Program-made: the position numbers and the translations under genes
Assembly (NCBI GenBank): GCA_017623115.1
Contig: JAGAPT010000026.1
Location: forward strand, 59,628 to 123,627
Reading direction: 5' to 3'
Length of the DNA: 64,000 bases
From: Alistipes sp.
GTDB lineage: Bacteria > Bacteroidota > Bacteroidia > Bacteroidales > Rikenellaceae
The notes under the pieces: model-generated
The model's database searches: none
Told to the model about the DNA's origin: nothing
The model's input: only the letters and a program-made list of their open reading frames with translations
Part shown: piece after piece, positions 43,556-52,281 of the stretch
Numbering within the stretch: position 1 is the first letter of the stretch
Layout of the letters: the number at the start of each line of letters is the position of its first letter

Positions 43556-44086
43556 TTAAAACAGCGACTGCTCGTAGAAGGCAAATAGTTCCTTCTCCTC
43601 ACCATCCCGCTTGCGACGCGGACGACGCACCTTGGGTTTCTCGCTTGGTGCGGTCGGTTCATCGGGAATGACCGCAACAACCTTCCCCTGCTTATCGATG
43701 GCTGGCAGGACAACCCTTTCGGGCGACAAGGGCTCCTCATCGAGCATTTCAGCCCCATCGTCGTGCAACTCTTCACGCACCTCCATCAGCAACGTACGGA
43801 TATGTTGCAGACGCTCGAGTAGTTCACTATAACCAACCACTTTACCCGCCTTGCGCTCTTCACGCAACGCCTTGCGAGCCCCCTCGATACGCATACCACG
43901 CTCCTTGACCAGGTGGTAGATGCTCTTCAGCACCTCGATATCCTCGGGGGTGTAGTGCCGATTTCCCTTCTTATTACGACGGGGCTTGAGCATCGGGAAT
44001 TGCTCCTCCCAATAGCGCAACAGCGAGGGATTCACATCGAACATCTCGGCCACCTCGCCCATCGAGTAAAAGAGTTTTTCTGCCAT
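43556..44086 (-). CDS. MerR-family transcriptional regulator
   Basis: 176 residues. The N-terminal winged helix-turn-helix is YSMGEVAEMFDVNPSLLRYWEEQF, then PRRNKKGNRHYTPEDIEVLK. A helical region follows (KERGMRIEGARKALREERK, LLERLQHIRTLLMEVREEL). The C-terminal 70 residues are charged and low in complexity (KVRRPRRKRDGEEKE) with no effector domain. No Cys cluster for metal sensing is present. The targets are unknown; its place between rsmF and nif3 is typical of housekeeping members in Bacteroidetes. Confidence 0.92.
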   Translation of the reverse strand: MAEKLFYSMGEVAEMFDVNPSLLRYWEEQFPMLKPRRNKKGNRHYTPEDIEVLKSIYHLVKERGMRIEGARKALREERKAGKVVGYSELLERLQHIRTLLMEVREELHDDGAEMLDEEPLSPERVVLPAIDKQGKVVAVIPDEPTAPSEKPKVRRPRRKRDGEEKELFAFYEQSLF

Positions 44087-44088
44087 AT

Positions 44089-45468
44089 CTATTCGTTTTT
44101 TAATATGCGTAACACATTCGGATAGAGGTTATTCACCCGTGTTCCTATCCGTTTGGCAAAGCCGATTGGCCGTCCTTCGCCCAGCACCAGATTCAGCCCC
44201 TCCGTAAAGCGTTCGACACGCACCTCCTGCTTGCGCAGATAGGCTAATGCCTCCTCCCCATGCAGTTCGGCTGCCGGCACCACTTCGCGACGCAAGCCTA
44301 CGAAGTGCGCCAAGGCCTGATCGGGCTTCAGTTTCCCTTTGAAGAGCTGTCCCATGGCTACACCCGAGTAGACCACGGGGAGCAAATCGGCCAATTGGCG
44401 AATCGCCTCGGCCTGCTCCTCAAACCAGCCATAGCAGGTCTCACCGGCCATCGCAAAGCGCATCCCTTCGGGCTCCGCAACCCAGCGCATCACCTCGCGC
44501 TGCGACGGCTTGTCGAGTGGCGATAAGACCGACCGCTTGGCCTTGGGTTGCCGCATGCGTACACACGCATCCTCCGCCTTGCAGGCTACTGCAGCGAAGA
44601 ACCCTTCGCCCTCGGCTCGATGGGGATAGAAGTGGAAGGTCTGGAAGGCTCCCACTTGCCCCGCAACGACCCCCCACGAGGGGTCAAGCGACACCTCCGG
44701 AGCCGCCATCAACTCCTCCTCGGCCCATGCGGTCATCCGTTCCAGTGCGCCCTCATCCTCCTCGCGATTGAAGGTACAGGTACTATAAATCAATCGGCCT
44801 CCGGGGCGCAATGCCTGCCACGCCTCACGCAGAATCTCATCCTGTCGCTCGGCACACAGGTGTACATGTTGCTCGCTCCATTCCCCTCGTGCTCCATCAT
44901 CCTTGCGGAACATGCCCTCACCCGAGCAGGGGGCATCCACAGCCACCACATCGAACCACCCTTCGAGCCGGGCCAGATGGGCTGCATCGGTACACGTCAC
45001 GACCACATTTCCCGAGCCCCACTTGCGGACATTATCACACAGTACCTGCACCCGTTTGCGGTCGATTTCATTTGCCACGACCAGCCCCGAACGCCCCACC
45101 GCCGAGGCGTAGAGGGTTGTCTTTCCTCCGGGGGCAGCACACACATCGAGCACTCGCCCACCCTCGATATCCGATGGTAGCAGTCGTTCGACAAATTGCG
45201 ACGAAGCCTCCTGCACATAGTAGGCTCCCGCATGAAAGGCCGCATCGAGCGTAAACGAGGGGCGCGTAGCGAGATACCATCCTTGCGCACTCCACCCCAC
45301 ACGACGTTCGGCACCCAGACCTCGCAGCAACGCCTCCGCATCACCATGCGCAGGGTTCAGGCGAATCGACACCGGAGGCACGCCATCCAACGCATGGCAC
45401 AAAGCCTCCGCCTCCACCGCACCCAACTCGGCCGTAAGCCGCTCGACAAATCGCTCGGGCAGTTGCAT
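44089..45468 (-). CDS. RsmF-type rRNA (cytosine-C5) methyltransferase
   Basis: 459 residues. The methyltransferase domain (70-300) has LDVCAAPGGKTTLYASAVG for AdoMet, VDAPCSGEGMFRKDD with the first Cys and IYSTCTFNREEDEGAL with the second, as in NOL1/NOP2/Sun proteins. The C-terminal third (YGWFEEQAEAIRQL, then GVAMGQLFKGKLKPDQALAHF) is the PUA-like RsmF domain. It should methylate a cytosine in 16S rRNA. It starts three bases after the kinase gene and ends two before merR. Confidence 0.93.
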   Translation of the reverse strand: MQLPERFVERLTAELGAVEAEALCHALDGVPPVSIRLNPAHGDAEALLRGLGAERRVGWSAQGWYLATRPSFTLDAAFHAGAYYVQEASSQFVERLLPSDIEGGRVLDVCAAPGGKTTLYASAVGRSGLVVANEIDRKRVQVLCDNVRKWGSGNVVVTCTDAAHLARLEGWFDVVAVDAPCSGEGMFRKDDGARGEWSEQHVHLCAERQDEILREAWQALRPGGRLIYSTCTFNREEDEGALERMTAWAEEELMAAPEVSLDPSWGVVAGQVGAFQTFHFYPHRAEGEGFFAAVACKAEDACVRMRQPKAKRSVLSPLDKPSQREVMRWVAEPEGMRFAMAGETCYGWFEEQAEAIRQLADLLPVVYSGVAMGQLFKGKLKPDQALAHFVGLRREVVPAAELHGEEALAYLRKQEVRVERFTEGLNLVLGEGRPIGFAKRIGTRVNNLYPNVLRILKNE

Positions 45469-45471
45469 CCC

Positions 45472-46095
45472 TTAAAAGAGTCGTTTCTGAACATCCAGCT
45501 TATCCAACTCGGCGCAGATGCGCTCGAAGACCGCCGGATCTTCCACAAAATCCTCCGTATCCTTATCCACCACCAGCACCGGCCCGCCATAGAGCTCGCC
45601 AATCCACTGGTTGTACTTCTTATTCAGTCGCTCGAGGTAGGCCTCGTCGATATTCATCTCGTAGTCGCGACCGCGCTTATGAATCTGGCGCACCAAGGTC
45701 GGTACACTCGCCTTGAGGTAAATCAGCAGGTCGGGCTTCTGCACCAGGTTGGTCACCAATTGAAAAATCTGCATGTAGGTCTCGATGTCGCGTGACGACA
45801 TGAGCCCCATCTCGTGCAGGTTGCCGGCAAAGATGTGGGCATCCTCATAGATGGTGCGATCCTGAATAATCATGTGCTGGCTCTTATCGGCCAGCATAGC
45901 CATCGTCTGCTCGATACGACTGGCCAGGAAGCGGGTTTGCAGGTGGAACGACCAACGACGCATATCCTCGTAGAAATCGCCCAGATAGGGGTTGTCGATA
46001 TTCTCCAGATAGGCCTTGGCTCCGTATCGTTCGGTCAACATCTCGGTCAGCGTGGTCTTTCCGCTGCCGATATTTCCGGCAATAGCGATATACAT
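45472..46095 (-). CDS. Deoxynucleoside kinase
   Basis: 207 residues. P-loop GNIGSGKTTLTEML; LENIDNPYLGDFYEDMRRWSF with the substrate-binding Glu and Trp; DRTIYEDAHIFA as the DR(S/T) motif; KRGRDYEMNIDEAYLERLNKKY as the lid region. It belongs to the dCK/dGK family, which salvages deoxynucleosides. The substrate (dA, dG or other) cannot be told from these motifs. Confidence 0.93.
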   Translation of the reverse strand: MYIAIAGNIGSGKTTLTEMLTERYGAKAYLENIDNPYLGDFYEDMRRWSFHLQTRFLASRIEQTMAMLADKSQHMIIQDRTIYEDAHIFAGNLHEMGLMSSRDIETYMQIFQLVTNLVQKPDLLIYLKASVPTLVRQIHKRGRDYEMNIDEAYLERLNKKYNQWIGELYGGPVLVVDKDTEDFVEDPAVFERICAELDKLDVQKRLF

Positions 46096-46105
46096 ATATA
46101 AAGTG

Positions 46106-47581
46106 TTACTTATTTTGCTTCTTCATCCATTGGTGCAGTTCATCGGCTATCCGACGGTCATTGACCAACCGAGGCACCTTATTCTTGCCTCGTTCGCGCA
46201 ACCACCCGAGGAAGAACCCGCGTTCGACGAGGGTCAGGTGCTGTCGTTCGATGGTCGAGTGTCGCTTGGCATCATAATCCGAGTTCACCGCCCGAAGTGC
46301 CTTATCCAACTCCTCGGCAAAGGTCTCCATCGAGGCAGGCTCCCGTTCAAACTCCACAATCCACTCGTGGGCTCCCTGATGGTCAATGCCCATATAGAGC
46401 GGTGCTACCGTATATTCGTTCACCACAGCTCCCGTCCGATGACACGCCTCGACCAATGCCTTGTCGGCATTGTCGACGATGAGTTCCTCGCCAAAGACGT
46501 TGATGTATTGGCGGGTACGCCCTGCAAAGCGGATACGGTAGGGATCGGTCGAGGTGAAGGTTACCGTGTCGCCAATCTCATATCGCCACAAGCCGTTATC
46601 CGAGGTGATGAGCATCGCATAGGTCTTGCCCACCTCGACCCCTTCGAGGGGCACAATCTGCTCGCCATCGCGGAACTCGTAGAAGGTGCCGTAATCGAGC
46701 ATGAGCAACATATCGTCCCGCGACGGGTCATCAGCCGCCGCAAAGAAACCCTCCGAAGCGTTGTAAGTCTCCATGTAGCACATATCGGCCGAGGGTATCA
46801 ATTCCTCGAAGGCTTTGCGGTAGGGCGTAAACTCCACCCCACCATGCAGGAAGAGCTCCATATCGGGCCACACCTCCAGCAGATTCGCCTTTCCCGTACG
46901 CATCAGCACATGGCGCATCAACTCCAGATTCCACGACGGCACACCGGCAAAGGCACGCACCGACTGCGAGGTGCAGGTCGTAGCGATGGCCTCGATTTTT
47001 GCCTCAAAGTCGGCTGTCAATGCAATCTCCTTCGAAGGAGTACGCATCGAACTACCCCAGCGAGCCGTCTCGTGAATCAGGATACCCGAGAGGTCGCCCA
47101 CCAGATTGTCTCCCTCGGGTGCACATGTGCCACCCAGGGTCAGCGTCTTACCCTCCAATACCCGTGAGCGAGGGAAGGCATCGAGGTAGAGCCCCACGAC
47201 ATCTCGCATACCCAGCGTGTGGTTCCACAGAATCGAATGGTGCGTAATCGGGATATATTTGCTGCGGTCGGCCGTCGTGCCCGACGAACGGGCATAGAGG
47301 CGAATCACCCCGGGAGCAATGACCGACTTTTCACCTGCCAACGAACGCTCGACCCACGGTTTGAAGGCCTCGTAATCGAAGGTCGGCACGGTGGCACTGA
47401 AATCGGCATAGTTGCGCACCTGCCCCAGCCCGTGCTCACGCCCAAACTGTGTGCGACGACCGGCTTGCAGGCGAGCCTTGAGTTGCGCCTCCTGCACCGC
47501 CAGCGGATGACGACGGAAGTGGTCGATACGTCCGAGGCGGTAGGATAGATACCCTCTGAATAGTTTACTTGTCAACGACAT
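46106..47581 (-). CDS. GH3-family acyl-acid ligase-like protein
   Basis: 491 residues, a full-length GH3 protein of the ANL superfamily. Visible motifs: YARSSGTTADRSKYIPIT (ATP-binding, like SSGTT in plant GH3), YNASEGFFAAADD, LLMLDYGTFYEF and LITSDNGLWRYEIGDTVTFTSTDPYRIRFAGRTRQYINVFGEEL (given in part). Plant GH3 enzymes join amino acids to jasmonate or auxin through acyl-adenylates. Bacterial members are common in Bacteroidetes but their substrate is not known. It is ten bases before the deoxynucleoside kinase gene. Confidence 0.92.
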   Translation of the reverse strand: MSLTSKLFRGYLSYRLGRIDHFRRHPLAVQEAQLKARLQAGRRTQFGREHGLGQVRNYADFSATVPTFDYEAFKPWVERSLAGEKSVIAPGVIRLYARSSGTTADRSKYIPITHHSILWNHTLGMRDVVGLYLDAFPRSRVLEGKTLTLGGTCAPEGDNLVGDLSGILIHETARWGSSMRTPSKEIALTADFEAKIEAIATTCTSQSVRAFAGVPSWNLELMRHVLMRTGKANLLEVWPDMELFLHGGVEFTPYRKAFEELIPSADMCYMETYNASEGFFAAADDPSRDDMLLMLDYGTFYEFRDGEQIVPLEGVEVGKTYAMLITSDNGLWRYEIGDTVTFTSTDPYRIRFAGRTRQYINVFGEELIVDNADKALVEACHRTGAVVNEYTVAPLYMGIDHQGAHEWIVEFEREPASMETFAEELDKALRAVNSDYDAKRHSTIERQHLTLVERGFFLGWLRERGKNKVPRLVNDRRIADELHQWMKKQNK

Positions 47582-47626
47582 GCGTTCTGCGTTATTGGGT
47601 GTTCGTTCTCTTTATCGGTTATCTCA

Positions 47627-48964
47627 TTAATTGAAGTAGTAGCCCACCTTACCCACCGACTCGGGCATCGAGAAGACCACTACACGGTCGTAGGGATGAA
47701 TCTCCGTCGTCCCCTCGGCGATGAAGACCTTGTCGCCACGCACGATACCGCCTACAATCACATCCTTGGGCAGGCCAAGGTCTCGGATACGGGCCTTTGT
47801 AGCCGGCGAGTTGGGTTTGACGATGAACTCCAGCACCTCGGCATCGCTACCCGTCAGGCACTTGATAGCCTGCACGTCGGTCGACATCGTAAAACGAAAG
47901 ATATTGGAGGCCGTAACCAACTTCTTGTTGATAATCGTATCGATACCCATCGACTCGGCCAGATGGATGTAGTTCAGATTCTCGACCTCGGCAATGACCT
48001 TCTTCACGCCCATACGCTTGGCCAGCATCGCCGCCAGAATATTCGTCTCACTGCGTCCGGTTACCGCCACAAAGGCATCCATATTCGATAATCCCTCCTC
48101 GAGCATCGCCTCCGTATTGCGGCCATCCTCGTTGATGATGAGTGTCTTATCGAGCAACTCGGCCAGTCGATAGGCCTTCTCGGCATTGTAGTCGATGAGT
48201 TTGATGTTCATCTCCTCCTGCAACTCCATGGCAATGCGCACACCGATGCGTGAACCACCCAGAATCATCATGTTCTTCACGTCGATACTGGTCCGTCCCG
48301 AGAGTTCCATCACCTGGGGCACGACATCCTGGCGGGCTATGACGTAGGCCACATCGCCCTCCACGAACCGCTCATCCCGATCGGGTATGATGGTTTGTCC
48401 GTCACGCATGATCGCCACCGTGCGATAAGAGAGCGTCGCACCCTCGTCAAAACCCGTAGGCGGATGGCCAATCAGGGGCGAGGCCGGTTCGAGACGGAAG
48501 ACCGCCAGCGAGAGTTTTCCGCTCGAGAAGTCGACGAACTCGGTGGTCGAGGTGTGTCCCAGCAGGTTGATCACCTCCCGCGCTGCAATCTTCTCGGGGT
48601 AGAAGAGGTAGTCGATGCCCATGTCGATGAACATCTCCTTGTTGTTCGGCTCGAGGTATTCATTGTTGTCAATGCGGGCAATCGCCTTTTTGGCTCCCAA
48701 CTTCTTGGCCAGCATCGCTGCCACGATGTTGTCGTTCTCGGTGTGGTTGACCGCAATGAAGAGGTCGGAACGACGCACCGAGGCACGACGCAACACACCG
48801 ACCGTAGTCGAATCACCCTCAACGGTAATCACATCGGCCAATGCCGACACCTCATCGAGTGCCTTTTGGTCGCTATCGATGACCGTAATATCGTGACCGT
48901 TACCACTCAGCATGCGTGCCAGGTGGCTACCCATCTCTCCTACACCTGCAATGACAATCTTCAT
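47627..48964 (-). CDS. trkA: Trk potassium uptake regulatory protein TrkA
   Basis: 445 residues from ATG 48964 (MKIVIAGVGEMGSHLARML). In-frame ATGs at 48973 (with GAGG nine bases upstream) and 49030 would lengthen it; the family start fits 48964 or 48973. Two NAD-binding Rossmann halves (GVGEMGSH and LGGSRIGVRIA), each followed by a TrkA-C domain. It gates a TrkH-type K+ channel by binding nucleotides at the membrane. No trkH is in the window. The gene diverges from the small membrane protein gene, and their promoters overlap at 49024-49070. Confidence 0.94.
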   Translation of the reverse strand: MKIVIAGVGEMGSHLARMLSGNGHDITVIDSDQKALDEVSALADVITVEGDSTTVGVLRRASVRRSDLFIAVNHTENDNIVAAMLAKKLGAKKAIARIDNNEYLEPNNKEMFIDMGIDYLFYPEKIAAREVINLLGHTSTTEFVDFSSGKLSLAVFRLEPASPLIGHPPTGFDEGATLSYRTVAIMRDGQTIIPDRDERFVEGDVAYVIARQDVVPQVMELSGRTSIDVKNMMILGGSRIGVRIAMELQEEMNIKLIDYNAEKAYRLAELLDKTLIINEDGRNTEAMLEEGLSNMDAFVAVTGRSETNILAAMLAKRMGVKKVIAEVENLNYIHLAESMGIDTIINKKLVTASNIFRFTMSTDVQAIKCLTGSDAEVLEFIVKPNSPATKARIRDLGLPKDVIVGGIVRGDKVFIAEGTTEIHPYDRVVVFSMPESVGKVGYYFN

Positions 48965-49023
48965 AGCATCCATCTTTTGCGCCTCATCCACCGACACAAC
49001 CGCCTCTGTGGCAAAGCGACATT

Positions 49024-49070
49024 CTTGCATTTTAACTGACAAATTTATACATTTGTCGCCGAAAAGCAAA
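49024..49070. promoter_or_regulatory. Overlapping divergent promoters of trkA and the small membrane protein gene
   Basis: Plus strand: CTTG (49024-49027), 20 bases, TACATTTG (49048-49055). Minus strand: TTTG (49070-49067), 19 bases, TAAATTTG (49047-49040). The -7 boxes are back to back, so only one polymerase could bind at a time. Confidence 0.65.
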
Positions 49071-49087
49071 ATTTACACCTATAAAAA

Positions 49088-49357
49088 ATGCAAACGATGC
49101 CCGATTGGTTGCTTGTGATTGGAATTTCGGTGCTCGCCGTCGGCTTTTTTGTCGTCGGCCTATCCCTTACACTGATGATTAAGGGGCACCATATCGACTC
49201 GGAAATCTCGACCAACAAACATATGCAGGAGCGAGGAATCAAATGTGCCGTACAGGAGACACGCGAGATGGACGGAACGGCCTCCTGCTCCGACCAAGCC
49301 TCGCCCTTGCAGGGGTGTACGGGCAACTGCAGCGCCTGCGACATCGAACAGAAGTAG
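49088..49357 (+). CDS. Small membrane protein with a Cys-rich tail
   Basis: 89 residues: one membrane helix (WLLVIGISVLAVGFFVVGLSLTLMI, about 7-31), then a soluble part with a HHIDSE stretch and a Cys-rich end (IKCAV, SCSDQ, GCTGNCSACDIEQK; five Cys after residue 50). I do not recognise a named family. The build recalls small anchored proteins such as NqrM that help place Fe in membrane complexes, but there is no clear match, so this is only a hint. A promoter overlaps that of trkA and a terminator follows. Confidence 0.75.
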   Translation: MQTMPDWLLVIGISVLAVGFFVVGLSLTLMIKGHHIDSEISTNKHMQERGIKCAVQETREMDGTASCSDQASPLQGCTGNCSACDIEQK

Positions 49358-49383
49358 ACAGCTGGGAGTGGGCCAAGCATCGC

Positions 49384-49410
49384 CCAAATTGCCAAATTTG
49401 CCAAAACTCC
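49384..49410. repeat. Period-9 intergenic array (copy 1)
   Basis: On the minus strand three units of nine: GAGTTTTGG, CAAATTTGG, CAATTTGGG. It is related to the arrays at 53474-53552 and 54691-54726. Confidence 0.6.
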
Positions 49411-49424
49411 TTAAAAAGCCGCTC

Positions 49425-49455
49425 GGGGATGTCTGCCCAACAGACACCCCCTTTT
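49425..49455 (+). terminator. Terminator after the small membrane protein gene
   Basis: GGGG-A-TGTCTG pairs with CAGACA-C-CCCC (one mismatch) around CCCAA, then TTTT. Confidence 0.75.
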
Positions 49456-49509
49456 GAACTTTTTATTTATAAAATCCCACTAAAAAATTTCGAACTCCTG
49501 CCCTGCGGA

Positions 49510-50388
49510 TTATATCGGGCTGAAACGCGACCGGCAGACAAACCACGGATTGTGCAAATCCTCCTCGTTATAGCGCAGCGACTCCTCCCCTTCCCAGCAT
49601 CGCGTCGAGCCACCGGCCTCCGCCAAAATCAACTCTCCGGCAGCCGTATCCCACTCATAGGTCAGCGAGGTGCGCACATAGTAGTCGACCATCCCTTCGG
49701 CCAACATACAGAACTTATACGACGAGCCCTGCTCCACCACCTCCAGATTTGGATACGTGCGGCGCAACGCCTCGATATGCGCCTCCGTTTCGGGCGTACA
49801 ATGCAGGCGCGAAACGGCAACACGCAACCCCTCATGTGCTGGCTCTGCACAGGTCGGCAACGCCACGCAATCGGACACAATATCCTCATAACTCCAATTG
49901 GCATCGGCTAACGGCTCGACATTCCGCTTCAGGTAGGCACCATAGCCATTGCCCGCCAGATAGATTTTCTTGAAATAGGGAACATAAATCACGGCACCGA
50001 TGCAGCGATTGTTCTCCATCAGGGCAATGTTAACCGTAAACTCGTTGTAGCCCTCGATAAATTCGGCCGTACCGTCGAGCGGATCGACCAACCAATAGAG
50101 TTCCCAGTTGCACCGCTCCTCATACCTCATCTCGCGCCCCTCCTCGCTAAGAATCGGGATACGGGTCGAGCCAAGCGTCTCGCGGATGATGCGATGCGCC
50201 TCGCGGTCAGCCAGCGTGATGGGGGTTTTATCGCTCTTCAGACTCACTTGATAATCGTCCCGATGGCCATGTATCTGCATAATGGCAGCACCGGCTCGCA
50301 CCGCGGCATTAAACATCGCAGGAAGCAGCATTTCGAGGACCTCTTGATGACTCATCGTTTCGGATGTGGTTACAGGTAATAAACTCAT
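49510..50388 (-). CDS. cysQ: 3'(2'),5'-bisphosphate nucleotidase, CysQ-like
   Basis: 292 residues from ATG 50388; an ATG at 50355 (MSHQEVLEMLLPAMF) is also plausible because the promoter predicts transcription from near 50395. Inositol-phosphatase fold with the Li-sensitive metal motifs: SDKTPITLADREAH, PILSEEGRE, WLVDPLDGTAEFIEG and YEWDTAAGELILAEAGG. CysQ removes the 3' phosphate from PAP made in sulfate assimilation; an inositol or other sugar phosphate is a possible alternative. The gene follows the three-gene membrane operon on the same strand after 115 bases but has its own promoter. Confidence 0.92.
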   Translation of the reverse strand: MSLLPVTTSETMSHQEVLEMLLPAMFNAAVRAGAAIMQIHGHRDDYQVSLKSDKTPITLADREAHRIIRETLGSTRIPILSEEGREMRYEERCNWELYWLVDPLDGTAEFIEGYNEFTVNIALMENNRCIGAVIYVPYFKKIYLAGNGYGAYLKRNVEPLADANWSYEDIVSDCVALPTCAEPAHEGLRVAVSRLHCTPETEAHIEALRRTYPNLEVVEQGSSYKFCMLAEGMVDYYVRTSLTYEWDTAAGELILAEAGGSTRCWEGEESLRYNEEDLHNPWFVCRSRFSPI

Positions 50389-50400
50389 CTTCTCGTGTAG

Positions 50401-50431
50401 TAAAGTTAAGCAATATTTTCGAAACAACAAC
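50401..50431 (-). promoter_or_regulatory. Promoter of cysQ
   Basis: Minus-strand GTTG (50431-50428), 19 bases, TAACTTTA (50408-50401). Confidence 0.5.
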
Positions 50432-50503
50432 GCTTTTTTACAACTATTTTGTATAAAAATACCCAAAGAGGCCTCAGCCACTCCGAATCAGAGCAATCGC
50501 CCG

Positions 50504-51346
50504 TTATACTTCGCCACAACCCACCTGCCGAAGACGTATTCCGACCAGCCACCATATCCCCGCTGTTACCCCGACAACACCCCCTTCGTACCACCGCCCA
50601 AGCAGCATCAGCCCGACCGCCATTCCGGCCACCAGCACACCGAACATCCGCCCTGCATACCCCTGCAGCCTCGGGTTGTACGATTTAGCAACGGCCGCAG
50701 GCAACACTCGCCACGAGAGTCTCCGACGATGGGCAAAGCCTCCCGCCTCGGACACCCGCCACCGCACATAGAGCGACACGGAGGCTCCCAGCGCACACGT
50801 AAGACGTGCCACGTGCGCCTCCCGACAGCGCATCTCCTCCACGAGCCAGCCCACCCGCTCCTTCCACAGACACACCTCTGCACCCAACGGTAACAGGTAG
50901 TCGTAGGCGGCCACATCGGCTGCCACATCCATGCGGACAACACGTTCTGCACGCGCCACATCGAGCACCACCAGCCGTCGGAAGCACCGTCGACGAGAGC
51001 GATAGAGTGCCGGCACCCCACATGTCGGAAAATCGCCCGTAGGTCGGTAGGCAACCGCAATCAACTGATAGCGACTGCGCAACCTACGTAACAGCTCCCC
51101 CTGCGCCCCGCCATCGACCACCGCAACCACCTCATAGCGGGGATATTCAACCATCAGTAACTGCTCGATTTGCTCCTCCGAGCACCCCTCGGCCAATATA
51201 ACCGAGAGCCCCTCAGGACCCGTCACATCACATTGCACACCCATCATCATCTGCTGCAAGCGTTGCGCCTCGGAGAGCAGGACAGCCCATCGCAACCACA
51301 CTGTCGCACCGACCGATAACAACACCAGCACCCCCATCAGCCACAT
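50504..51346 (-). CDS. GT2-like membrane protein lacking catalytic motifs
   Basis: 280 residues. One N-terminal membrane helix (1-24), a soluble domain (about 40-200) and two C-terminal helices (232-251, 254-272). The soluble domain starts like a GT-A glycosyltransferase (LSVILAEGCSEEQIEQLL, then YPRYEVVAVVDGG), but the region that should hold the DxD metal motif reads AAYDYLLPLGAEVCLW and has none, and no QxxRW is seen. So it looks like a pseudo-glycosyltransferase, or a very divergent one. The start overlaps the end of the HEAT gene by ten bases. The family name is an inference from the fold-like pattern. Confidence 0.7.
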   Translation of the reverse strand: MWLMGVLVLLSVGATVWLRWAVLLSEAQRLQQMMMGVQCDVTGPEGLSVILAEGCSEEQIEQLLMVEYPRYEVVAVVDGGAQGELLRRLRSRYQLIAVAYRPTGDFPTCGVPALYRSRRRCFRRLVVLDVARAERVVRMDVAADVAAYDYLLPLGAEVCLWKERVGWLVEEMRCREAHVARLTCALGASVSLYVRWRVSEAGGFAHRRRLSWRVLPAAVAKSYNPRLQGYAGRMFGVLVAGMAVGLMLLGRWYEGGVVGVTAGIWWLVGIRLRQVGCGEV

Positions 51347-52281
51347 ACCAACGACCGTTTATAGGAGCCTATCAACGCCCCATAGTACACCTCCTCGCCA
51401 AAGAGCCACCGCACCTGCCCCATGGCATACCCCTCGCCCGCCAAATAGCGCATCCATCGTTGCCGCTCCTGCGGGCTGAAACACCTCACACACTGCCGCA
51501 CGGCTCGATGACGGAGCGGAGCACGCAACACCACCAACACCCACAAGGCACGACGAGCCAGTTCCGCATCCTCTCCGGCAACCATCGTCAGCAGCGCATC
51601 CTCGGCCTCCTCAATGCCGAATTGCGCTACAATCGCCAGCCCCACACACCGCAAATTGGCGTAGGGCGACTCCAACAACGGGCGATAAGCAATTGGCACC
51701 AAACGACGACGCAGCAGATGCAACACCTCGGCCGCCTCACTCATCGTCAGTCGCGCTTCATAGGTAGCCACCAAACGAAGCAGTTCGGCCGGTTCGGCCA
51801 CCAACCCAACCAGCAAGGCACAAAAGCGCACCTGCTGGCACTTATCCGCACGATAACGCACCACCTCTGCCGCAATCGTCCGACTCATCGGCAGGTCGGC
51901 CAGTTGCTTCAAGTAACCGGCTCGCCGCACGCCTCGCGTCCGACGGATACGTCCGAGCAACCACCTCTCCAGTCCATAGCGACACACGACACCCCGCCAG
52001 GTAGTCATTGGCAACGCATAGACCGCAGTCCCGATACGACACAGCATATCAACCAACGCCTCGCGCCACCTCGGCAACCGTCCTATGGGGAGCGCGATCT
52101 CTTCGGGCACACGCTCCTCCAACAACAGCACCATCAGTTGCCGCACCACCCTGCGATAGCACGCCTGCACATAACCCCTCCGTCGCCGTGCCAGCCAGAC
52201 CAACACAACACGCCTAAGAAGCCCAACCAACCAGCACCCCATCACCGCTATGTAGAGTATATATCCGTATCGTACCATCAT
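51337..52281 (-). CDS. Membrane-anchored HEAT-repeat-like protein
   Basis: 314 residues from ATG 52281 (MMVRYGYILYIAVMGCWLVG); one N-terminal membrane helix, a basic stretch (RRVVLVWLARRRRGY) and then a helical-repeat region. Units such as YANLRCVGLAIVAQFGIEEA, then EDALLTMVAGEDAELARRAL show the HEAT pattern of paired helices. It is very rich in Arg and Leu and has no catalytic motif. The first bases overlap the pseudo-receiver gene (ATGA) and the last ten overlap the GT2-like gene, so the three are made together. It could be a scaffold between the two partners. Confidence 0.75.
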   Translation of the reverse strand: MMVRYGYILYIAVMGCWLVGLLRRVVLVWLARRRRGYVQACYRRVVRQLMVLLLEERVPEEIALPIGRLPRWREALVDMLCRIGTAVYALPMTTWRGVVCRYGLERWLLGRIRRTRGVRRAGYLKQLADLPMSRTIAAEVVRYRADKCQQVRFCALLVGLVAEPAELLRLVATYEARLTMSEAAEVLHLLRRRLVPIAYRPLLESPYANLRCVGLAIVAQFGIEEAEDALLTMVAGEDAELARRALWVLVVLRAPLRHRAVRQCVRCFSPQERQRWMRYLAGEGYAMGQVRWLFGEEVYYGALIGSYKRSLVCG

